From assembly GCF_001274785.1 (NCBI RefSeq), contig NZ_LHPI01000020.1:1-64000 (forward strand): 64,000 bases of DNA, read 5' to 3'. The position numbers were made by a program, and so were the translations under genes. The stretch comes from Vibrio hepatarius. GTDB lineage: Bacteria; Pseudomonadota; Gammaproteobacteria; Enterobacterales; Vibrionaceae. The notes below the pieces were generated by a model. The model was given only the letters and a program-made list of their open reading frames with translations. It did not search any database and had not been told where the DNA came from. Positions 25,125 to 33,125 of this stretch are shown here, one piece after another (the first letter of the stretch is position 1; the number at the start of each line of letters is the position of its first letter).

Positions 25125-25586
25125 TTAGAAAAAACCAAAATATATGGCAGCAAGTAAGCTGTATCGGAAGGCTTTCCCCACAAGGATAAGCCATAAACAC
25201 GGCCAGAATCGCATACGAAGCCAACCTGCGGCCAAACATAAAGGGTCACCGATAATAGGCAACCAACTGAAAAAAAGAGACCAGTAGCCATATTTACTAA
25301 GCCACTGCTTAGCTCTATGACCTTGATTTTCGTTATGAGTTCGATTGGGTAACCACCAGCCAAGCCAGTAGTTGGTCAAACCACCTAGGGTGTTCCCCAA
25401 AGTGGCAACAAGAATAACGGTAAAAACCGAGTATTGATTGAGGCTCAGCGTCGCCACCAAGCCAGCTTCAGAACCACCAGGAAGTAAGGTGGCACTCAAA
25501 AAGCCCGTGAGTGACAATACCCACAAGGCGGAATCAGAAAACCACAGCGCTATCGACTGAAATGCGGAATTAAACGCCTCTAGCAT
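25125..25586 (-). CDS. YqaA/DedA-like small membrane protein
   Basis: A 153-residue inner-membrane protein of the YqaA branch of the SNARE-associated/DedA superfamily, with about four hydrophobic helices. It has the family's LLPGGSEA segment and GNTLGGLTNYWLGWW motif. DedA-type proteins act as lipid or ion transporters; the role of this branch is unknown. Its ATG overlaps the stop of the upstream dehydrogenase gene by 7 bp, so translation is coupled. Confidence 0.85.
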   Translation of the reverse strand: MLEAFNSAFQSIALWFSDSALWVLSLTGFLSATLLPGGSEAGLVATLSLNQYSVFTVILVATLGNTLGGLTNYWLGWWLPNRTHNENQGHRAKQWLSKYGYWSLFFSWLPIIGDPLCLAAGWLRMRFWPCLWLILVGKAFRYSLLAAIYFGFF

Positions 25587-26530
25587 TGCATATCAAGCAA
25601 CACTTTGCCTCGCGTGTGGCCAGTTTCAATCTGATGGTGCGCTTCAACTGCTTTATCCATTGGGTAGACTTTGAAAATCTCAGTCTTCAGCAAACCAACG
25701 CTCACCATATAGATCAGGGTATCGAGCTGTTGCGGATTCGGGTCAACCAACATACCCGTAGCTTCAAAGCCAAGCAGTTTTGCTTTCTCACAGATAAGCT
25801 CTGCACTCAGAGTTGGAATGGTAACTACGGTCGCACCATCTTTTAGGCACTTGAGCGCGTCTAAAGCGGCGTCCCCGCCGACCAAATCAATCAGCACGTC
25901 TGCGTCAGTCACACGTTCAGACACGGGTGAGAATTTATAATTAATTGCGTGCGCGCCCAACGTCGCCATGTAATCTAGGTTAACGTCACTGCAAGTAGTA
26001 AACACTTCGGCTTTGGCCGCCACTGCCACTTGCACCGCGATATGCCCTACGCCGCCAGCACCCGCTAAAATCAGGACGCGCTGACCTTCCTTTACGCCTC
26101 CTTTGTCTAACGCTTGCACTGCGGTTTGTCCGGCAAGTGGAAGCGCCGCCGCCGCTTCTAAAGTAATGGAATCTGGTACTAAGCTCAGCTCACTTTCAGG
26201 CACACACACATACTGGCTATAGCCGCCACCTTGCAGTGGAAAGCCGATAAAGCCCGCGACATTCTGCCCGGCATTAAACCGTTCGCAGCCCTCACCGCAC
26301 GCGACAACCTGTCCAGAAATATCGTAACCCGGTACCCACGGTAATTTGTCTTTGTTTTGCGAGGCTGCCCAGCCGAGGCCTGCACGCGTTTTTACATCGA
26401 TAGGGTTAACACCCGCAAAGGCCACTTTAACCAACACCTCTCCAGGCTGCGGAGTAGGAACTTCTGCGGATTGAATGGCTAATACTTCCGGTTCACCAAA
26501 CTGTGTAATAACGATTTGTTTGTTTTCCAT
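25580..26530 (-). CDS. zinc-free medium-chain alcohol dehydrogenase/quinone reductase
   Basis: A 316-residue NADP-dependent medium-chain dehydrogenase of the quinone-oxidoreductase type. It starts MENKQIVITQFGEPEVL, with GroES-like domain (1-115) and a Rossmann domain holding LILAGAGGVGHIAVQVA (about 135-151). The zinc-ligand cysteines of true alcohol dehydrogenases are absent. The substrate is unknown; relatives reduce quinones or unsaturated carbonyls. The start at 26530 is taken over one 14 codons earlier because the family's N-terminus begins here. It is coupled to the YqaA gene. Confidence 0.88.
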   Translation of the reverse strand: MENKQIVITQFGEPEVLAIQSAEVPTPQPGEVLVKVAFAGVNPIDVKTRAGLGWAASQNKDKLPWVPGYDISGQVVACGEGCERFNAGQNVAGFIGFPLQGGGYSQYVCVPESELSLVPDSITLEAAAALPLAGQTAVQALDKGGVKEGQRVLILAGAGGVGHIAVQVAVAAKAEVFTTCSDVNLDYMATLGAHAINYKFSPVSERVTDADVLIDLVGGDAALDALKCLKDGATVVTIPTLSAELICEKAKLLGFEATGMLVDPNPQQLDTLIYMVSVGLLKTEIFKVYPMDKAVEAHHQIETGHTRGKVLLDMQC

Positions 26531-26631
26531 TTCAACGTTTCCCGATCGATAAAAAAAGGGATGCGATAGCATCCCTTTGAATATATACCAATTCTTTTGG
26601 TCAAGTTAACAACTTACTCTCAAATTGACCA

Positions 26632-27762
26632 TTAATTTACCAGTGCTAGCAAAATACCCGCTGCAACCGCAGAGCCAAGTACCCCGGCAACGTTCGGTCC
26701 CATTGCGTGCATCAGTAGGAAGTTTTGTGGGTTAGCGTCTAAGCCCACTTTGTTCACCACTCGCGCAGCCATAGGAACCGCAGAGACCCCTGCTGCACCG
26801 ATCAATGGGTTGATGTCTTCTTTTGAGAACTTGTTCAATAGCTTCGCCATCAACACACCACCGGCGGTACCGATACTGAATGCGACTGCGCCCAGAGCCA
26901 AGATACCCAGCGTTTCAATGTTCAAGAACTCATCGGCTTGTAGCTTTGAACCAACACCTAGACCCAAGAAGATGGTGACGATATTGATCAGCTCGTTTTG
27001 AGCCGTTTTCGACAGACGATCGACCACACCAGCTTCACGCATCAAGTTACCGAGACAGAACATACCAACGAGCGGTGTTGCTGCAGGCAGGAAGAGTATC
27101 GTCATTAACAATACCGCTAACGGGAACAGAATTTTCTCCGCTTTGCCTACGTGACGCAATTGAGCCATCTGGATTTTACGTTCTTCCGGAGAGGTCAGCG
27201 CTTTCATAATTGGCGGTTGGATGATCGGAACCAAGGCCATGTAGCTGTATGCCGCAACCGCGATAGCACCTAACAAGTCTGGAGACAATTGGCTGGCAAG
27301 GAAGATCGCCGTCGGGCCATCTGCACCACCGATGATCGCAATCGACGCCGCGTCCGCCATGGAGAACTCCATGCCCGGTACATAGTTTAGTAAGATCGCA
27401 CCGAATAGAGTGGCGAAAATACCAAACTGTGCCGCAGCGCCTAGCCACAATGTTTTTGGGTTAGCAATCAGCGCACCGAAGTCCGTCATCGCCCCGACGC
27501 CCATGAAAATAAGCAGCGGGAAAATACCAGACTCAATCCCTACGTAATAAACGTAGTAAAGCAGACCACCAGGCTCGGTAAACCCCGCATTTGGGATGTT
27601 CGCTAGGATGGCACCAAAACCGATTGGCAACAGCAGCAAGGGCTCAAAGCCCTTACGAATGGCCAAAAACAGCAGTAGACAGCCGACCAAAATCATACAG
27701 ATTTGGCCAAACTCGAAGTTAGCGATCCCTGTTTCTGACCAAAGGGTCATTAATCCTTCCAT
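26632..27762 (-). CDS. oadB: oxaloacetate decarboxylase beta subunit (sodium pump)
   Basis: A 376-residue integral membrane subunit with about nine to eleven helices, which couples decarboxylation of the carboxybiotin to export of sodium ions. Visible conserved motifs are the GGADGPTAIF loop (sodium site Asp) and the late GAAGVSAVPMAARVV and NFLLMHAMGPNVAG segments. Length is slightly short of the usual 420-430, mainly at the N-terminus. It follows oadA by 9 bp. AAGGGAG lies before the ATG. Confidence 0.95.
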   Translation of the reverse strand: MEGLMTLWSETGIANFEFGQICMILVGCLLLFLAIRKGFEPLLLLPIGFGAILANIPNAGFTEPGGLLYYVYYVGIESGIFPLLIFMGVGAMTDFGALIANPKTLWLGAAAQFGIFATLFGAILLNYVPGMEFSMADAASIAIIGGADGPTAIFLASQLSPDLLGAIAVAAYSYMALVPIIQPPIMKALTSPEERKIQMAQLRHVGKAEKILFPLAVLLMTILFLPAATPLVGMFCLGNLMREAGVVDRLSKTAQNELINIVTIFLGLGVGSKLQADEFLNIETLGILALGAVAFSIGTAGGVLMAKLLNKFSKEDINPLIGAAGVSAVPMAARVVNKVGLDANPQNFLLMHAMGPNVAGVLGSAVAAGILLALVN

Positions 27763-27771
27763 GATACTCCC

Positions 27772-29553
27772 TTACGCAAGACTCAATAGTGGAGCGCCTA
27801 CAGTCACGGCATCGCCTTCTTTAACGTGAAGATCCTGAACAATACCACCACGTGCGGCACGTACTTCCGTTTCCATCTTCATCGCTTCAAGGATCAGAAG
27901 CACATCGCCTTCTTCCACTTGAACACCGCTTTGCACGTTCACTTTGAAGATGTTGCCAGCAAGTGGTGCCGGAACGGTTTCAGAGTCACCCGCAGGTGCT
28001 GCCGCCGCTTGTGGTTGGCTTGATTTCGCTGGAGCAACCGAGGTCAATTGACCTTGAGGGCCGACTTCCACATCGTAGACTTGGCCGTCGACTTTAACGC
28101 TATACGTTTCAATACCACCTTGCGCAGGCTGAGCTACAGCAGCTGGTGCCGCTTCCTCTTTACTTGGTGCAGGTTCGAACGCGTCAGGGTTACGACGGTT
28201 TTTCAGGAACTTAAGACCAACTTGTGGGAACAGTGCGTAAGTCAGCACGTCATCCACCGTATCTTCTGCCAACGAAATGCCTTCGTCTTTCGCTTTCGAC
28301 AGAAGCTCTTCAGTCAGCGTGTTTAGCTCAGAAGTCAGCAGATCTGCAGGACGACACGTAATTGGCTCACCGCCATCCAGTACTTTCGCTTGCAACTCAG
28401 CATTGAGTTCTGCTGGCGCTGCACCGTACTCGCCTTTTAACACACCAGCAGTTTCTTTGGTGATGCTCTTGTAGCGTTCACCCGTCAATACGTTGATCAC
28501 CGCCTGAGTACCCACAATCTGCGACGTTGGAGTCACGAGAGGGATAAAGCCTAAATCTTTACGAACACGTGGGATTTCTTCCAACACTTCGTCGATACGA
28601 TCCGCCGCACCTTGCTCTTTAAGCTGGCTTTCCATGTTAGTTAGCATACCGCCCGGTACTTGCGCGATTAGAATTCGTGAATCGACACCTTTTAACTGAC
28701 CTTCAAACTTCGCGTACTTTTTACGTACTTCGCGGAAGTAAGCCGCAATCGGCTCAAGCTGGTCTAAGTTAAGGTTGGTATCGCGTTCAGTGCCTTGTAG
28801 CATCGCGACCACGGTTTCCGTTGGGGTATGGCCGTAAGTACAGCTCATTGAAGAAATCGCGGTATCAAGAATATCAACACCCGCTTCAACAGCTTTGACC
28901 GCTGTCGCAGTCGATAGACCGGTTGTAGCGTGGCAGTGAAGCGCAAGAGGGATATCGGTAGACGACTTGATACGCGTGATCAGCTCTTCCGCTTCATACG
29001 GTTTAAGCAGACCAGACATATCTTTAATACATAAAGAGTGACAACCTAGGTCTTCTAGACGTTTTGCTAGATCAACCCAAGTCTCAGTATTGTGCACTGG
29101 ACTGGTTGTGTAAGACAGCGTGCCTTGCGCATGTGCGCCAACATCTACCGCGGCTTTGACTGCTTTTTCAAAGTTACGCACGTCGTTCATTGCGTCAAAG
29201 ATACGGAACACGTCCATACCGTTCGCGTGTGCACGCTCAACAAACTTCTCTACTACGTCATCAGCATAATGACGGTAACCTAAAAGATTCTGACCGCGCA
29301 GTAGCATTTGCATTGGGGTGTTCGGCATTGCTTTCTTAAGCTCACGCAGACGCTCCCATGGGTCTTCGCCTAAGAAACGAATACACGCGTCAAACGTCGC
29401 GCCGCCCCAAGTTTCTAGTGACCAGTATCCTACTTTATCGAGCTCAGCTGCGATAGGTAACATATCTTCAAGACGCATACGGGTTGCGAACAACGATTGA
29501 TGGGCGTCACGAAGAACCACATCGGTTAAAGCTAGTGGTTTAGACATGCTCAT
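27772..29553 (-). CDS. oadA: oxaloacetate decarboxylase alpha subunit
   Basis: A 593-residue biotin-dependent carboxyltransferase. It has the N-terminal DAHQSLFATR TIM-barrel (about 1-300), a conserved HCHATTGLS segment, a linker rich in Ala/Pro (about 470-520), and the biotin domain with EAMKM, whose Lys carries biotin. It moves CO2 from oxaloacetate to biotin and hands it to OadB. ATG at 29553 has AGGAG only 3 bases upstream; the ATG two codons on (29547) has better 9-base spacing, so either may be used. It follows oadG in the oadGAB operon. Confidence 0.95.
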   Translation of the reverse strand: MSMSKPLALTDVVLRDAHQSLFATRMRLEDMLPIAAELDKVGYWSLETWGGATFDACIRFLGEDPWERLRELKKAMPNTPMQMLLRGQNLLGYRHYADDVVEKFVERAHANGMDVFRIFDAMNDVRNFEKAVKAAVDVGAHAQGTLSYTTSPVHNTETWVDLAKRLEDLGCHSLCIKDMSGLLKPYEAEELITRIKSSTDIPLALHCHATTGLSTATAVKAVEAGVDILDTAISSMSCTYGHTPTETVVAMLQGTERDTNLNLDQLEPIAAYFREVRKKYAKFEGQLKGVDSRILIAQVPGGMLTNMESQLKEQGAADRIDEVLEEIPRVRKDLGFIPLVTPTSQIVGTQAVINVLTGERYKSITKETAGVLKGEYGAAPAELNAELQAKVLDGGEPITCRPADLLTSELNTLTEELLSKAKDEGISLAEDTVDDVLTYALFPQVGLKFLKNRRNPDAFEPAPSKEEAAPAAVAQPAQGGIETYSVKVDGQVYDVEVGPQGQLTSVAPAKSSQPQAAAAPAGDSETVPAPLAGNIFKVNVQSGVQVEEGDVLLILEAMKMETEVRAARGGIVQDLHVKEGDAVTVGAPLLSLA

Positions 29554-29580
29554 TAACTCCTTTTAATCCATTTTCAAATG

Positions 29581-29838
29581 CTATTTAGCGGTAGAGGTAC
29601 GATATTGGTGTACCGCAGCGGAAATTGCCGCGACTACCTTCGGGCTAACAGCAGAAGAGTTTGGTTGAACTTTATTATTTTGCTTTGGGGTAGCGATCGG
29701 CTCTGGTACTTCTTCGGGCACCAATTTTGACATCAGCCGAACGAGATAGACGAGAATAGTTAGGAATATAAATACAACGGCCATGCCCGTAAGCATTAGC
29801 GTCGCTGCATCTACTAGCAGGCTTCCAACATTTTCCAT
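29581..29838 (-). CDS. oadG: oxaloacetate decarboxylase gamma subunit
   Basis: An 85-residue small subunit with one N-terminal membrane helix (about 8-35), a Pro/Gln-rich linker and a polar tail that binds OadA. Its first place in the oadGAB operon and its length fit the family, which stabilises the complex. AAAGGA lies 7 bases before the ATG. Confidence 0.92.
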   Translation of the reverse strand: MENVGSLLVDAATLMLTGMAVVFIFLTILVYLVRLMSKLVPEEVPEPIATPKQNNKVQPNSSAVSPKVVAAISAAVHQYRTSTAK

Positions 29839-30242
29839 TTTAGCATCCTTTCTTTGTCATCCTGACAACTTAGGTAAGCAACCAATTGCACTATATTTGT
29901 ATCCAAAGTGCTTCACTTACACCAGTTATATGCTGGTTTTCTTGCATCAGGAAGAACATTTGTGATCCCGACAAGAGGTCTAGGATTATCTCGATTGGTT
30001 AAACTTTGTCAATTTTGTTTAAAGCAGTCTTGACGATATTGCACATTTCTAGGGATGAATACGTCATACAAATAACATAAATCTGCCATGTCGCAATAAA
30101 TAAGGATAAATAACTAGTGCTTTTTCGACACTATTCGAAAGTTAGTGTCAATAATGCGATATGGGTAATATTTCCTAAAATTATCTTTAAAAAACATCAC
30201 CTTGTAATTGAGAGGTTACAAAAATGATAAAGAAGTGTTAAT
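29839..30242. other. intergenic region upstream of oadG, no gene seen
   Basis: About 400 bp of AT-rich DNA between the oadG start and the terminator of the tRNA operon. It must hold the oadGAB promoter. I see no site clear enough to name. Confidence 0.4.
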
Positions 30243-30243
30243 A

Positions 30244-30272
30244 AAAAAGCCCTACTATTTCTAGCAGGGCTT
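30244..30272 (-). terminator. terminator of the tRNA-Arg/Ser operon
   Basis: AAGCCCTGCTA pairs with TAGTAGGGCTT (one G-U) around a short loop and is followed by a T-run on the minus strand, 9 bp beyond the last tRNA. Confidence 0.85.
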
Positions 30273-30281
30273 CTTGAAGAA

Positions 30282-30358
30282 TGGCGCGCTCGGGAGGATT
30301 CGAACCTCCGACCGCCTGGTTCGTAGCCAGGTACTCTATCCAGCTGAGCTACGAGCGC
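30282..30358 (-). tRNA. tRNA-Arg (anticodon ACG), copy 1
   Basis: A 77-nt tRNA with encoded CCA. The anticodon loop CTACGAA gives ACG (edited to ICG in the cell). Acceptor stem GCGCTCG/CGAGCGC. It is the promoter-distal gene of the operon. Confidence 0.96.
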
Positions 30359-30407
30359 GCAATGTTCGACACCGACATTATCGATATCAGGTCTGTGACC
30401 TAAAGAG

Positions 30408-30484
30408 TGGCGCGTCCTGGAGGATTCGAACCTCCGACCGCCTGGTTCGTAGCCAGGTACTCTATCCAGCTGAGCTAAGGACGC
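30408..30484 (-). tRNA. tRNA-Arg (anticodon ACG), copy 2
   Basis: A 77-nt tRNA with CCA and anticodon ACG. Its acceptor stem is GCGTCCT/AGGACGC, unlike copy 1, so two acceptor-stem versions alternate in this array. Confidence 0.96.
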
Positions 30485-30526
30485 ACGGGGTGTTCAATCA
30501 GTTATTCAACTCATCAAACTAAATTA

Positions 30527-30603
30527 TGGCGCGCTCGGGAGGATTCGAACCTCCGACCGCCTGGTTCGTAGCCAGGTACTCTATCCAGCTGAGCTACGAG
30601 CGC
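30527..30603 (-). tRNA. tRNA-Arg (anticodon ACG), copy 3
   Basis: A 77-nt tRNA identical by eye to copy 1 (acceptor stem GCGCTCG), one 245-bp period away. Confidence 0.96.
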
Positions 30604-30652
30604 GCAATGTTCGACATCGACATTATCGATATCAGGTCAATGACCTAAAGAG

Positions 30653-30729
30653 TGGCGCGTCCTGGAGGATTCGAACCTCCGACCGCCTGGTTCGTAGCCA
30701 GGTACTCTATCCAGCTGAGCTAAGGACGC
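30653..30729 (-). tRNA. tRNA-Arg (anticodon ACG), copy 4
   Basis: A 77-nt tRNA identical by eye to copy 2 (acceptor stem GCGTCCT), one 245-bp period away. Confidence 0.96.
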
Positions 30730-30771
30730 ACGGGGTGTTCAATCAGTTATTCAACTCATTAAACTAAATAA

Positions 30772-30848
30772 TGGCGCGCTCGGGAGGATTCGAACCTCCG
30801 ACCGCCTGGTTCGTAGCCAGGTACTCTATCCAGCTGAGCTACGAGCGC
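30772..30848 (-). tRNA. tRNA-Arg (anticodon ACG), copy 5
   Basis: A 77-nt tRNA identical by eye to copies 1 and 3 (acceptor stem GCGCTCG). Confidence 0.96.
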
Positions 30849-30915
30849 GCAAGGTTGTGAAGTATATCACAAAAGTTTTCGCTTAAAACAAAAAAATTGA
30901 CCAAAGGCCAATTAA

Positions 30916-31008
30916 TGGCGGTGAGGGAGGGATTCGAACCCTCGATACGGCTACAAACCGTATACTCCCTTAGCAGGGGAGCGCCTTCAGCCTCTCGGCC
31001 ACCTCACC
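30916..31008 (-). tRNA. tRNA-Ser (anticodon GCT), copy 1
   Basis: A 93-nt class II tRNA with a long variable arm and encoded CCA. The stem CTCCC/GGGAG encloses the loop CTGCTAA, giving anticodon GCT. The 5' end GGTGAGG matches E. coli serV. Confidence 0.96.
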
Positions 31009-31033
31009 GTTTTATTCCCTGGTAAGGAAATTA

Positions 31034-31110
31034 TGGCGCGTCCTGGAGGATTCGAACCTCCGACCGCCTGGTTCGTAGCCAGGTACTCTATCCAGCTGAG
31101 CTAAGGACGC
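31034..31110 (-). tRNA. tRNA-Arg (anticodon ACG), copy 6
   Basis: A 77-nt tRNA with CCA, acceptor stem GCGTCCT as in copies 2 and 4. It lies between the two tRNA-Ser genes. Confidence 0.96.
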
Positions 31111-31173
31111 GTAATGCCTATTCTTTCACGAGGAAAGTTGTTTTAAGCGATGCTCCGAAGAGCGTTGCAAGAA

Positions 31174-31266
31174 TGGCGGTGAGGGAGGGATTCGAACCCT
31201 CGATACGGCTACAAACCGTATACTCCCTTAGCAGGGGAGCGCCTTCAGCCTCTCGGCCACCTCACC
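31174..31266 (-). tRNA. tRNA-Ser (anticodon GCT), copy 2
   Basis: A 93-nt tRNA identical by eye to the first tRNA-Ser copy. It is the first gene of the operon after the promoter. Confidence 0.96.
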
Positions 31267-31281
31267 GTCTTGCGGAGGCAC

Positions 31282-31309
31282 ATATTACGATTTACCGAAA
31301 ATATGTCAA
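31282..31309 (-). promoter_or_regulatory. promoter of the tRNA-Ser/Arg operon
   Basis: On the minus strand a perfect -35 TTGACA (31304-31309), a 16-bp spacer and -10 TAATAT (31282-31287) stand 16 bp before the first tRNA. It is the only clear promoter for the eight tRNA genes. Confidence 0.7.
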
Positions 31310-31413
31310 ACATTTTCTTGGCAAAAATAGCAAAAAGTCTTCCAACCGTTGGCTATTTAATCAAAGCGGTGCTAATTCGCTCTTTTCGTAAAAAATATAG
31401 GCCTTTAGATAGC

Positions 31414-31440
31414 AAAAAGGCTGACAAAAACTGTCAGCCT
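31414..31440 (-). terminator. terminator of csrA
   Basis: AGGCTGACA (31418-31426) pairs with TGTCAGCCT (31432-31440). On the minus strand a T-run follows. It lies 11 bp past the csrA stop. Confidence 0.88.
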
Positions 31441-31450
31441 CTCTCTGTAA

Positions 31451-31648
31451 TTAGTAGTTGCCAGATGCAACGTTACCATTACCTTTTTCTGCCTGAATGC
31501 GCATGTAGATTTCTTCACGGTGTACAGAAACTTCTTTCGGAGCGTTAACACCGATACGTACTTGGTTACCTTTAACACCTAGTACTGTTACTGTTACTTC
31601 GTCACCGATCATAAGAGTTTCGCCAACGCGGCGAGTTAAAATTAGCAT
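31451..31648 (-). CDS. csrA: carbon storage regulator CsrA
   Basis: A 65-residue global RNA-binding regulator of translation, which binds GGA-containing hairpins and controls carbon flow, motility, biofilm and quorum sensing in Vibrio. It starts MLILTRRVGETLMIGDEVTV and keeps RIGVNAPKEVSVHREEIY, where the RNA-contact Arg sits. The ribosome site AAGGAGCACAG carries the GGA that CsrA itself could bind, allowing autoregulation. It lies between lysC and the tRNA operon, as in other Vibrio. Confidence 0.97.
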   Translation of the reverse strand: MLILTRRVGETLMIGDEVTVTVLGVKGNQVRIGVNAPKEVSVHREEIYMRIQAEKGNGNVASGNY

Positions 31649-31740
31649 TCTGTGCTCCTTGAGTAATCTCTGATTTATCTTGCTACTAGGTTATTATCCA
31701 ACAAAAGTTATATTTTCGTAAACTCTATTCTTGAGCCAAA

Positions 31741-32928
31741 CTAGCCTAAAAAGGCGTGTTTTTGTTGGCAATCGTGTGCCTGTGCAGAAGTGATGTACGC
31801 ATCATGCAGTATGTTAGCCGCTTTGTCGACACTATCAGGTGGCAACACGAGCATGAGCGACTGTGGATTCACCGCAAAATGCTGAACCTCGATATCTTGC
31901 TCCGATAGCAAACTATAAGATTCTTGAATCAATCCTTCGACCAATAGACCAACTGTCGTCAGTAGGCTGACCATTTCACTATTGCGGATTTTTTCACCAA
32001 ACACCAGTTCCAACTTGGCATAAGCGTCGTGTTTTATTACGACACCTACCCATTCTGTCTGCTCGATCACATTCCAGATAGTGATACCAAGCATTTGGCA
32101 CTGTTTTTCTAATCCACAGAGAGACTCTTTTTCAACTTTAATCAAACACATATCGCGCTGAATTGCCACACCGCATACGGCATTCTGGCATTCATCACCT
32201 TTGACTAGGCTGCCATTATTGTCATCAAACGTTGAGAGTACACGCAGTGGTACGTTGTGGCGCCATGCGTATTGGACTGACGGCAAGTGCAGGACTTTTG
32301 CCCCTTTGCGTGCCATTTCTTCCATTGAAGGGAAATCAATCACTTCAAGTTTCTTTGCTGTTGGAACAACTCGCGGGTCACATGTGTAGATGCCGTCAAC
32401 GTCAGTGAAAATTTGGCATTCATCCGCTTTTAATGCGCCTGCCAACGTTACTGCACTGGTATCCGATCCACCTCGTCCTAGCGTAGTGATATCCCCATTT
32501 TCATTGATACCTTGAAAGCCAGCGACAATCACCACTTGGTCTTGTGCTAACAGCTCTTCAATCGTTGATGTATCAATATCTTTAATCGTTGCGTCATTGT
32601 GTTGATTGTCTGTCACAATGTTCGCTTGTGCTCCGGTAAGTGAACGTGCAGCATAACCCAGTTTGTTGAGGGTCATTGCCAGCAGTGCCATCGATACTTG
32701 TTCACCAGCAGAGAGCAAAACATCAAGTTCTCGCGCAGTTGGCACACTGTCTACTTGCTTTGCCAACTCCATTAATCGGTTTGTTTCGCCAGACATTGCA
32801 GAAACAACTACGACAACCTGATTGCCATCATTCTTCGCCTTAATGATGTGTTCGGCTACTTTGTGGATTCTTTCTACTGAACCCACAGAGGTTCCGCCAA
32901 ACTTTTGCACGATAAGGGGCTTTTTCAC
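31741..32928 (-). CDS. lysC: aspartate kinase
   Basis: A 395-residue monofunctional aspartokinase, the first step toward Lys, Met and Thr. It starts with a GTG at 32928 and reads VQKFGGTSVGSVERI at the N-terminus. The catalytic core has GRGGSDTSAVTLAGAL (about 145-160) and FTDVDGIYTCDPR, and the C-terminal third (from about 260) is a degenerate ACT-type regulatory region. This sits at the usual place between alaS and csrA. The gene symbol follows the common Vibrio naming, and the feedback amino acid is not deducible. Confidence 0.88.
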   Translation of the reverse strand: MKKPLIVQKFGGTSVGSVERIHKVAEHIIKAKNDGNQVVVVVSAMSGETNRLMELAKQVDSVPTARELDVLLSAGEQVSMALLAMTLNKLGYAARSLTGAQANIVTDNQHNDATIKDIDTSTIEELLAQDQVVIVAGFQGINENGDITTLGRGGSDTSAVTLAGALKADECQIFTDVDGIYTCDPRVVPTAKKLEVIDFPSMEEMARKGAKVLHLPSVQYAWRHNVPLRVLSTFDDNNGSLVKGDECQNAVCGVAIQRDMCLIKVEKESLCGLEKQCQMLGITIWNVIEQTEWVGVVIKHDAYAKLELVFGEKIRNSEMVSLLTTVGLLVEGLIQESYSLLSEQDIEVQHFAVNPQSLMLVLPPDSVDKAANILHDAYITSAQAHDCQQKHAFLG

Positions 32929-33010
32929 CAGTCTTCACCTTCCCAAGACCAAAGTCTCATTCGGACCGCATTCAATCGATTGAATAATGTTTGCGGTAGT
33001 TATAACAAAA

Positions 33011-33062
33011 ACCAAGTGGCTTAACTGCTCTGATTAAAACATCAGCAATTAAACCACTTGGT
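33011..33062 (-). terminator. long hairpin terminator after alaS
   Basis: ACCAAGTGG and CCACTTGGT frame a long imperfect stem (about 20 bp with a few mismatches) and are followed by T-rich sequence on the minus strand, between the alaS stop and lysC start. Confidence 0.7.
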
Positions 33063-33125
33063 CAATAGAAAAAAATTACGCCCAATCAAAAAATTGATTG
33101 AGCGTATGATTTTATATAGTCAGTG

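Larger units (their letters stand above)
30282..30848. repeat. 245-bp tandem duplication of a two-tRNA unit
   Basis: The unit made of a GCGCTCG-stem tRNA-Arg, a spacer, a GCGTCCT-stem tRNA-Arg and a second spacer repeats with a 245-bp period (tRNA starts 30282, 30527, 30772 and 30408, 30653). Spacers are almost identical, differing at only a few bases, which shows recent duplication or gene conversion. Confidence 0.9.

Noticed and set aside
30274..30522. 82-codon reading frame on the plus strand over the tRNA-Arg genes
   Set aside because: It is the antisense of the tRNA genes; its repeats only reflect the tRNA duplication.
30282..31266. Regularly spaced repeats resembling a CRISPR array
   Set aside because: The repeats are complete tRNA genes with a 245-bp period; no short repeats or cas genes are present in the window.
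31173..31391. 72-codon plus-strand reading frame over tRNA-Ser
   Set aside because: Antisense of the tRNA gene and of its promoter.
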